Shown: in pieces, positions 29,061 to 34,603 of the stretch
Position numbering within the stretch: the stretch's first letter is position 1
Layout: the number at the start of each line of letters is the position of its first letter
NCBI GenBank assembly: GCA_025935195.1
Contig: JAICVS010000033.1
Coordinates: 1 to 34,603 of the forward strand
Source: Ktedonobacterales bacterium
Lineage (GTDB): Bacteria > Chloroflexota > Ktedonobacteria > Ktedonobacterales > JADMIN01
DNA: 34,603 nucleotides
Direction: 5' to 3'
The notes under the pieces: generated by a model
What the model was told of the DNA's origin: nothing
Databases searched by the model: none
What the model saw: only the letters and a program-made list of their open reading frames with translations
Made by a program: the position numbers and the translations under genes

Positions 29061-29978
29061 TCAGGCGAGCCGCGCGGTGACGCGGCGGGCTGGGAGCATG
29101 CGGACGACGGCGTAGAGCGCGACGGCGGCGGCGATGCCCATGATCAGGGTTTGGACGAGCCAGCTCGCGGCGGTGCTGGTGCCGGCGATGCCGCCATCGC
29201 CGGCGAAGAGCGCTGGCTCGCTGGCGCGCAGGCCCAGCCCCCAGGCGAGATCGGCGGCGAACATGACGGCCATTGCCAGCGCGGTGACGACCACCGGGAT
29301 CAGGGCGAAGCGATAGAGCCGTTCGCCGATCTGGCTGCGCGCGATGGCGAGCGAGACGGCGGCGGAACTGGCAATCGCGCCGAGAACGAGGATAGCGACG
29401 AGGCTGAGGAACAGGTGCTTGCCGGCCGTCGTCGCCGTGCCGCTCTGGGCGTTCCCCTGGTTGGCGATCTGGAGCGCGGCGAAGCCGTAGGCGACGAGGG
29501 CGGCGAAGGCGGCCACTGGCACGGTGAAGAGCGCCAGCACGTCGTGCCGCCGCTGGGCCAGCGCGTCGCGCAGCGCGGCGAAGGCGAGCGGCAGCCCGCC
29601 CGCCAGCACGGCCAGCAGGGCGACGCCGGCCACGACGGCGATCAGGTTATGGGCAAGGCCGATGAGCGGGTGCACCTCGCCAGCGGCGGTGAAGTCCTCG
29701 TACTCGCTCATCTTCTGGTAGCCGATGCCGGCCACCACGAAGGCGATGTAGGCGCAGAAGACGGCGATGGCGGTAGAGCGGAGGCGGGCGGCCATGTCAA
29801 GCACCTTTCCGGTCAGTGCGGAGCAGCGCAGGCGCGCGTCGAGCCCGCCCAGCAGCACATCGAAGATGAGCGCGGGCGACGGTGGGCAGTCGTCGAGCAG
29901 AGCGGCAAATTCGTCCGCATAGCGATCGCGCCAGGCGGTGGGATAGAGGCGCAGCAGGTAATGGGATATGTTGCGCAT
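29061..29978 (-). CDS. Multi-helix membrane protein paired with PadR
   Basis: 305 aa. A cytoplasmic N-terminal region (LLRLYPTAWRDRYADEFAAL, DVLLGGLDARLR) of the type found at the start of PadR-linked and some permease-like proteins, followed by about six membrane helices in an Ala-rich sequence with few charged residues. I recognise no transport or catalytic motif. It starts 18 bases after padR, so the two form an operon; PadR probably represses both. It is convergent with the glycosyltransferase gene. Confidence 0.8.
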   Translation of the reverse strand: MRNISHYLLRLYPTAWRDRYADEFAALLDDCPPSPALIFDVLLGGLDARLRCSALTGKVLDMAARLRSTAIAVFCAYIAFVVAGIGYQKMSEYEDFTAAGEVHPLIGLAHNLIAVVAGVALLAVLAGGLPLAFAALRDALAQRRHDVLALFTVPVAAFAALVAYGFAALQIANQGNAQSGTATTAGKHLFLSLVAILVLGAIASSAAVSLAIARSQIGERLYRFALIPVVVTALAMAVMFAADLAWGLGLRASEPALFAGDGGIAGTSTAASWLVQTLIMGIAAAVALYAVVRMLPARRVTARLA

Positions 29979-29996
29979 GGTATGCTCTCCGCTCCC

Positions 29997-30314
29997 CTAG
30001 ATAGCCGCGAGGCGCTGGAGGCCGGTAGCGGCGAAGTCGCGCAAGCCCTGGAGCTGCTCGCGCAGCGCGGCGGCGCCCAGGCCGGTGAGGCGATAGGGCC
30101 GGCGGCGCTCCTCAGCGGGCAGCGGCTCGATCAGGCCGCGCCGCTCCAGCCGCGCCAGCGCGCCGTAGAGTGTGCCCGGCCCCAGGCGCGCGCCGCTCAT
30201 GCGCGCGATATCTTCGATCATGGCATAGCCGTGCTTCGCACCGCCGGCCAAGCTCGCCAGAATGAGCAGCGACGGATCGGAGAACCGTCCCAGGTCCGAG
30301 AGATCAGCACTCAC
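29997..30314 (-). CDS. PadR-family transcriptional regulator
   Basis: 105 aa winged helix: FSDPSLLILASLAGGAKHGYAMIEDIARM, then LGPGTLYGALARLERRGLIEPL and RRRPYRLTGLGAAAL, the standard PadR core, with a short C-terminal helix as in the small PadR-s1-like group. GTG at 30314 follows GGAGGAGGG; earlier in-frame codons lie inside the promoter. It likely responds to a small molecule and controls its own operon. Confidence 0.92.
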   Translation of the reverse strand: MSADLSDLGRFSDPSLLILASLAGGAKHGYAMIEDIARMSGARLGPGTLYGALARLERRGLIEPLPAEERRRPYRLTGLGAAALREQLQGLRDFAATGLQRLAAI

Positions 30315-30362
30315 CCGCGCCCTCCTCCCACTCCTACGCACTGCGTTATATCGTCTAGCGTA

Positions 30363-30392
30363 ATAGTAATGGGAAAGGGATGCCGCTGTCAA
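30363..30392 (-). promoter_or_regulatory. Promoter of the padR operon
   Basis: Read on the minus strand: TTGACA (30392-30387), an 18-base spacer and TACTAT (30368-30363). The next bases (TACGCTAGACGATATAACGC, ending near 30343) are AT-rich for this genome and are the most likely place for the PadR operator, though no perfect dyad is present. Confidence 0.55.
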
Positions 30393-30464
30393 GGGTTTGG
30401 GATCGGTGGATATGGCGGTCCCGCGAGAATGGGAGCCCGTAAGCCGCTGCTTCCCTACCTGATC

Positions 30465-30995
30465 TCAGGAGAAGTGCGGTAGAGGAATGTGCTGCTCCAG
30501 TAACGTAAAGAGGCCGGTTCTCGCCGCGAACGTGGCGAGGACGAGCAAGACCAGACCGACGATGTAGAACGATTGGAAGATGCCGGGGAGCCGCTTCTCG
30601 ATGTCTGAGTAGCCGTACAGTTTCTTGCTCGTCTTGGATGCCTTGAGTTCTTCGGATCGCTTGTGCTCTAACGTGTAGATCTTGGCAATGTCGGGAAGCT
30701 CGAGCGTTGCCTCGATCTGCTCCAGCATTTCGTAGCGAAGGCCGAGGAGGTTCTTGTAGGTTGCGATCAGAGCGCGCCATTGGGCTGCAATGATGAGGCC
30801 CGCAAGCGAGACAAAGACCTCGACGGTTAGAAACAGGAAGCTGGTGAGGTGACCCTGCTGCACGAGTACGGCGAGCGCGCCGAGCAGGATGGCGTTTACT
30901 GAAAGGTAGATGTTGTTCATCGTCTGGCGGCGGTCGCTGATATGCGCCGTATCCTGCACGAATACCTTGTAGACATCGAATGCTGTTCCGGCCAT
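30465..30995 (-). CDS. RipA/SLOG-associated-type membrane protein (possible effector)
   Basis: 176 aa. N-terminal amphipathic helix with the family-like pattern VYKVFVQDTAHISDRRQTMN, then membrane helices near residues 29-46 and 52-72, a cytoplasmic charged helical segment (ALIATYKNLLGLRYEMLEQI, later ELPDIAKIYTLEH), a second conserved spot (YSDIEKRLPGIF) and a third helix near 140-158. This pattern is that of RipA-family octameric membrane proteins and of the transmembrane partners described next to SMODS and SLOG sensor genes. ATG at 30995 follows GGAGGAG; it starts 45 bases after the SLOG gene. The predicted role is a membrane-acting effector switched by the SLOG protein; this is inferred from family and context. 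Confidence 0.7.
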   Translation of the reverse strand: MAGTAFDVYKVFVQDTAHISDRRQTMNNIYLSVNAILLGALAVLVQQGHLTSFLFLTVEVFVSLAGLIIAAQWRALIATYKNLLGLRYEMLEQIEATLELPDIAKIYTLEHKRSEELKASKTSKKLYGYSDIEKRLPGIFQSFYIVGLVLLVLATFAARTGLFTLLEQHIPLPHFS

Positions 30996-31040
30996 GCGCT
31001 TCTCCTCCAGTTCGAGTGATCCACCGGCCTGCCGAACGTA

Positions 31041-31556
31041 TCAGCCAGACGCATCGGCGGAGCGCTCGGCGGGAATGTGGATGAAAGGCCGCCCCTTCCG
31101 CCGCGCCAGCGCCACGACATCGGCGGTGCCGCCGAACCCTGCCGACGGCTGTTCATCCCAGATCACCACCAGGAGATTGCATCGCTCCACCATCCACCGC
31201 CCAATAGCCAGGTATGCCGCATTGCTGCGCCGCGCATGTGGCAGCCTGACGACCTCGGTTGACGAACTGAGCAGCCGCTCATATTGGGCGCGCTCATCTG
31301 GGGTGGTGAAGTCGTCGGCGTAGGTGGCGAATGGGATCACAGCGACGAGCGGCATGCCGAGAGCGAGCGCGGCCTCGGCGAAGAGGGAGTCGGCGCCGAT
31401 GGCGAGTGCGGAGCAGGCCACCGCGTCTGGATGGTCGTGGAGAATACCTTGCAGCGTCTCGCGGCAGCGCGCCGCCACCGTCTGCGGAGCGCGCAGATGG
31501 CGATGCCCGGTGACGCCGACGCGATACACAGCCACCGGTGGGTCATTCAGTGCCAT
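31041..31556 (-). CDS. SLOG-family nucleotide-sensor-like protein
   Basis: 171-aa Rossmann-like protein. Conserved points: VGVTGHRHL (residues 13-21), CSALAIGADSLFAEAAL (48-63), VIPFATYADDF (73-83), and WDEQPSAGFGGTADVVALAR (133-152), which fit the SLOG/DprA-like phosphate-binding fold. SLOG domains bind nucleotide-derived ligands in Thoeris ThsA and in predicted conflict systems. There is no catalytic fusion, so it could be a sensor for the adjacent membrane protein. ATG at 31556 has a modest GAGAGTGGA site. It is expressed from its own promoter and its base composition is less GC-rich than neighbouring genes. Confidence 0.8.
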   Translation of the reverse strand: MALNDPPVAVYRVGVTGHRHLRAPQTVAARCRETLQGILHDHPDAVACSALAIGADSLFAEAALALGMPLVAVIPFATYADDFTTPDERAQYERLLSSSTEVVRLPHARRSNAAYLAIGRWMVERCNLLVVIWDEQPSAGFGGTADVVALARRKGRPFIHIPAERSADASG

Positions 31557-31608
31557 AACGATCCACTCTCATCCGCTCGCCACCGCATACCATGACCGAC
31601 GTGCGGCG

Positions 31609-31637
31609 ATTGTAACATGCGGCGGTCTAGCGGTAAA
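31609..31637 (-). promoter_or_regulatory. Promoter of the SLOG/membrane protein operon
   Basis: Minus strand: TTTACC (31637-31632), 17-base spacer, TACAAT (31614-31609). The leader before the ATG at 31556 is about 45 bases. Confidence 0.55.
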
Positions 31638-31766
31638 GCGCGAGAAATGCGCCGATTCTTCCGCGAGCCAGAGACGGGAGACAGGAGACGAGTGGGCCGT
31701 TAGGTGGTGCTGGTTGGTGCCATGCCGGTAGGCTCGCTCGTCATGGGATGTACATGTGTGTTGGCA

Positions 31767-31772
31767 TATAAT
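31767..31772 (+). promoter_or_regulatory. -10 box upstream of the Ala/Pro-rich protein and rsmD
   Basis: A perfect TATAAT in GGCATATAATGAG with a local AT-rich stretch upstream (GTACATGTGTGTTGG). No clear -35. The expected start site is near 31779, giving a leader of about 60 bases to GTG 31838. Confidence 0.5.
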
Positions 31773-31837
31773 GAGCGGTGAGGCTCCGCGCGGGGATGGC
31801 GAACGCGGCGCGGGGCGGCACGAGAGGATGGCGAGCG

Positions 31838-33361
31838 GTGCGACATCTGGAAGACGACGGCGGCCACATCTGGCTGCGCCAGGCGGCGACGTTTACGGTT
31901 GAAGGGCAGACACGCACGGTGGAGATCGCCGTGCCGCTGCGTCCCGGCGCGGACGCCGACGAGATCGAGGCGCTGCTGCGTGAGGCGGACGCGGGCATGG
32001 AGCGGCTCTCGCGGCACCTGGACGCGCGTGTGGCCGCGCTGTCCGGTGGCGCCTCGGCTATCGAGGCAGCCACACCGGCCGGTACGACGGAGCCGATGAG
32101 CGCCACGCCCGCAGCTCCCCCAGCCACAACGATTGCCGAAACGCCCGCTCGGCCCGCCGCCGTGCCCATGCCTGATCGCGCACCGGCAGCCGGCGCGCGC
32201 GAGCTGCCCGCCGCTCCGCCACCACCCACCGCCGTCCCGGCCCGCGAGACACCCGCCGCCGCGCGCGCCAGCGGCCCGCCGCCCACATCGCCAGCAGCGG
32301 CGCGTCCAGCTCCCGCGCCATCCTCAGCCGCGCCCGCGGCGCCATCCCCCACAGCTTCGGCCTCAGCCGAGCCGCTCGGCATCGCGGACTTCCTCGCCAC
32401 CGTCCGACGGGAGTTCGATTACAATCCGAAACAGGCGATGGAGCGCCTGAGCGTCCGCACGCTCTCCGGGTTGAACCTGCGCGAGGCGCTGGAGATGCTG
32501 CGCCGCCAGGCATTGCGCGACGGTGCGGCCGTAGAATCGGCGCCGTCCGCTCCATCCGCCCCTGCCGCGCCCGCCCGCGTCGCGCCGCCAACCGCGCGCT
32601 CAGCACCCGCTCCAACCGCAACGGTACCCGACGAGGCGCGCTACTTCGAGGAGGAGGACGACGAGCCGGAGGTGGCCTTTGGCCTTCCGGACGAAGACGG
32701 AGTGCGCGAAGAACTGGGCGGCTATGAGGCGCTCGACGGCGAGCCGGGTGATCTTGAGGATGAACTGGGAGCGTTTGACGACGACGAGCTGGAGGATGTA
32801 CCGGACTTCGCCGCGCCGCCTCCGCCGGCTCGTCGCGCGGCATCCGCACGCGCCGCCGCCCCTGCCGCCCCTGCCGCATCGCCAGTAACGCAACCATCGT
32901 CGGTGACGCAGCCAGCGGCCGCGGGGAGCATCACGGGCGGCGAGGCGCGCAGCCGGGCGATGCAGATCGTCGGCCAGTTGCGCGGCGCGCGTGCTGGCGG
33001 CACACCGAGCGCGCAGCAGCGGACCGCGTACAGAAATGTCGTGACCAATGAGCTGGGCGAAGCCCGCGCGCGCGCCCTCGCCCAGGGGGTCTACCGTGTC
33101 GCGCCGGATCGTCTCGGCCCGGAGCAGTACGACGCGCTGATCAGTTGGGGCAAGCGCGACACCTTCGCCGAGGAGGTGGACGTGGTACTTGCGGCGCTGC
33201 GGGCCGAGCGCGCCAGCAGCGCCGCCGCGCCGAATGGCGCCGCATCCACGTCCACACCTGCCCCAGCAGCGCCAGCACAGCCGCCGCGCTCCGTCAACTC
33301 CACCGGCGCCGCGCCACGGTCCGGCGCGCGAGGGCAGCAATCCCGGCCGGAGGGCGGCTGA
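31838..33361 (+). CDS. Ala/Pro-rich protein of unknown function, coupled to rsmD
   Basis: 507 aa, not a family I recognise. Three ordered blocks are separated by long Ala/Pro linkers: an N-terminal block (HLEDDGGHIWLRQAATFTVE to about residue 70), a middle helical block (IADFLATVRREFDYNPKQAM, NLREALEMLRRQAL) and a C-terminal block (RSRAMQIVGQLRG, YDALISWGKRDTFAEEVDVV). Between the last two is a strongly acidic patch (ARYFEEEDDEPEVAF, GDLEDELGAFDDDELEDVPD). There are no membrane helices or signal peptide. GTG 31838 is preferred because conserved-looking sequence starts there; ATG 31796 is possible. Its stop overlaps the rsmD start (ATGA). Confidence 0.75.
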   Translation: MRHLEDDGGHIWLRQAATFTVEGQTRTVEIAVPLRPGADADEIEALLREADAGMERLSRHLDARVAALSGGASAIEAATPAGTTEPMSATPAAPPATTIAETPARPAAVPMPDRAPAAGARELPAAPPPPTAVPARETPAAARASGPPPTSPAAARPAPAPSSAAPAAPSPTASASAEPLGIADFLATVRREFDYNPKQAMERLSVRTLSGLNLREALEMLRRQALRDGAAVESAPSAPSAPAAPARVAPPTARSAPAPTATVPDEARYFEEEDDEPEVAFGLPDEDGVREELGGYEALDGEPGDLEDELGAFDDDELEDVPDFAAPPPPARRAASARAAAPAAPAASPVTQPSSVTQPAAAGSITGGEARSRAMQIVGQLRGARAGGTPSAQQRTAYRNVVTNELGEARARALAQGVYRVAPDRLGPEQYDALISWGKRDTFAEEVDVVLAALRAERASSAAAPNGAASTSTPAPAAPAQPPRSVNSTGAAPRSGARGQQSRPEGG

Positions 33362-34011
33362 TGCGCGTCGTCGCGGGCTCCGCGAAGGGGCGCCGGCTGC
33401 TGGCGCCGAAGGGACCAGGCACGCGCCCGGTGATGGATCGCGTCAAGACGGCGCTCTTCGACATTCTGGCGGGCGAGGTCGCGGGCGGGCGCTTCCTGGA
33501 TCTGTTCGCCGGGACCGGCGGCATCGGCATCGAGGCGCTCAGCCGGGGGGCAGAGACGGCGACGTTTATCGAGCTGGGGCCGGAGGCGCTGCGCTACGCG
33601 CGCCGCAACCTGGAGACTACGGGGCTGGTAGCGCGGGCGGAGACCATCCGCGCCGACGCCTTCAAGTTCCTAGAGGATGCGCGAGCGGCGGGCCGGCGCT
33701 ACGACATCGTGTACGTCGCGCCGCCGCAGTACCAGGGCATGGCGGCGCGGGCGCTGGCGCAACTGGACGCCGCGCCGCTCACCGAGCCGGGCGGGCTGGT
33801 GATCGCGCAGATCCACCCGCGCGAGCGCGGCGAGCTGGATGCGCTGGCGCTCGCGCGGCTGCGGCGCTACGACGAGCGGCGCTACGGCAGCACACTGCTG
33901 CTCTTCTACGAGCACGGCGATGAGCACGCGAACGAGGGCGGCGACCAGTCAAGCCAGTCAGACGAGGCGCCTCTCTCGCGGTCCCAAACAGGCGAGGCAC
34001 ATTCCACATGA
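33361..34011 (+). CDS. rsmD: 16S rRNA (guanine966-N2)-methyltransferase RsmD
   Basis: 216 aa. RVVAGSAKGRRLLAPKG, then RPVMDRVKTALFDIL, motif I FLDLFAGTGGIGIEALSRGA and the SAM acidic loop FIELGPEALRYARRN are those of RsmD. The catalytic motif IV, normally DPPY, reads YVAPPQY here (33718-33732). The C-terminal tail of about 30 residues (EHGDEHANEGGDQSS) is disordered. It would methylate G966 of 16S rRNA. Starts inside the stop of the upstream gene (ATGA) and ends the same way, with the next ATG at 34008. Confidence 0.9.
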   Translation: MRVVAGSAKGRRLLAPKGPGTRPVMDRVKTALFDILAGEVAGGRFLDLFAGTGGIGIEALSRGAETATFIELGPEALRYARRNLETTGLVARAETIRADAFKFLEDARAAGRRYDIVYVAPPQYQGMAARALAQLDAAPLTEPGGLVIAQIHPRERGELDALALARLRRYDERRYGSTLLLFYEHGDEHANEGGDQSSQSDEAPLSRSQTGEAHST

Positions 34012-34603
34012 TGAACACACCGATGAAATTCGCGTTTCTGGATGAGGGTGAGGCGTTGCGCCGGCTGGGCGTGGACCGCGACACGCTGCTCGCGTTCGTC
34101 GCCGAGAAGCGGCTGCGCACCTATCCAGGCGTGGGCAAAGGCAACTTCTTCCGCGCCAAGGACGTGGAGGCGCTTTACGCCGAGCTGCACGCGGGCGACG
34201 GGGATATGCCGGCTGCCCTGGCGGGCGAGGCCGCGCCAGCGGGGCGCAAACTCTTCGATCCGGCGTACAAGGTCCACGTGCGCTTGCAGGCCGACCTGAA
34301 GTGGTATGACCTGGAGGATGCGGACCTGCAAGCGTGGGCGCGCGAGATGACGCCAGACGGCTACGCGCGCCAGCGGCAGAACATCGAGATGGTGATCGCG
34401 AAGCTGCGGCGCATGCGCGAGCTGATGGACGAGACGGCGGCGGGCTGGCAACACTTGCCTGGGCCGCGAACCGCACCCGCCGAGACGGAGAAACCGGCGG
34501 AAAAACCAGCTCCGGCGCGCACACGCGAGCGGCGGCGCGAATTGCCCGTGCTGGGCGGCTCGTCCAGCTCCTCGCCCACACCAACGCCGCCCACGGCTCC
34601 CGC
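34008..34603 (+). CDS. MerR/excisionase-like DNA-binding protein (partial)
   Basis: At least 198 aa; the 3' end is outside the window. Residues 8-58 (FAFLDEGEALRRLGVDRDTL, FVAEKRLRTYPGVGKGNFFR, DVEALYAEL) form a MerR/excisionase-type winged helix. A basic, helical region follows (ARQRQNIEMVIAKLRRMREL), then a Pro/Ala-rich tail. There is no recognition of its target. Starts ATG 34008 or 34011 overlap the rsmD stop, so expression is tied to rsmD and the Ala/Pro-rich protein. It may be a structural or accessory DNA-binding protein rather than a classic regulator. Confidence 0.7.
   Translation, partial: MMNTPMKFAFLDEGEALRRLGVDRDTLLAFVAEKRLRTYPGVGKGNFFRAKDVEALYAELHAGDGDMPAALAGEAAPAGRKLFDPAYKVHVRLQADLKWYDLEDADLQAWAREMTPDGYARQRQNIEMVIAKLRRMRELMDETAAGWQHLPGPRTAPAETEKPAEKPAPARTRERRRELPVLGGSSSSSPTPTPPTAP

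Noticed and set aside
26364..30482. A plus-strand open frame of over 1,300 codons
   Set aside because: It runs antisense or out of frame through at least four well-supported genes and has the Arg/Gln/Glu/Gly composition typical of shadow frames in GC-rich DNA. It has no domain and no ribosome site.

Overview
The window is GC-rich bacterial DNA with tightly packed genes. Many neighbours overlap by ATGA or GTGA. It carries no rRNA, tRNA or CRISPR array that I can see. The gene set (a caa3-type oxidase merged with a System I cytochrome c maturation cluster, a Cys-type CcmE, a DUF929/VKOR pair, a free-standing threonyl-tRNA editing domain, and small interspersed hairpin elements) suggests a Chloroflexota-type bacterium. 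That assignment is an inference from gene content, not a database match.

Region 1 (1-14802, all minus strand) is one long respiratory cluster. In transcription order it runs ctaB (heme O synthase), SCO, ctaC (CuA subunit with a fused cytochrome c domain), ctaD (subunit I), a TlpA/CcmG-like thioredoxin, ccdA, a CopD-like membrane protein, ccmE, ccmF, ccmH, a short CcmI-like protein, a secreted beta-sandwich membrane protein, ccmA, ccmB, ccmC, ccmD, a subunit IV-like fusion protein and subunit III (cut by the window edge). Heme O synthesis, copper delivery, heme export and ligation, and the oxidase itself are therefore encoded together, with the maturation genes inserted between oxidase subunits I and IV/III. 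CcmE has Cys and Phe where the classical family has the heme-binding His and Tyr.

Region 2 (14803-19525, plus strand) starts divergently with a large one-piece regulator: PAS, degenerate kinase, receiver and winged helix. A repeat-rich gap, a DUF929 thioredoxin-like membrane protein with its VKOR partner (a likely disulfide-forming pair), and a DinB-fold protein follow.

Region 3 (19533-26371) is a set of single genes: a stand-alone ThrRS editing domain, two convergent SAM methyltransferases, an MFS transporter, a lower-GC repeat-rich gap, an OYE-family flavin reductase and a polysaccharide deacetylase.

Region 4 (26372-30392) has a PIG-V-like membrane mannosyltransferase divergent from an ALG5-like family 2 glycosyltransferase, then a PadR regulator with a membrane protein.

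Region 5 (30393-31640, minus strand) is the best candidate for an under-described system. It is a compact two-gene operon with its own promoter and visibly lower GC. It encodes a SLOG-family nucleotide-sensor-like protein followed by a RipA/SLOG-associated-type membrane protein, the layout predicted for nucleotide-signalled conflict (anti-phage) modules.

Region 6 (31767-34603, plus strand) holds an Ala/Pro-rich protein of unknown function translationally coupled to rsmD, which is itself coupled to a protein with a MerR/excisionase-like DNA-binding N-terminus that runs off the end.
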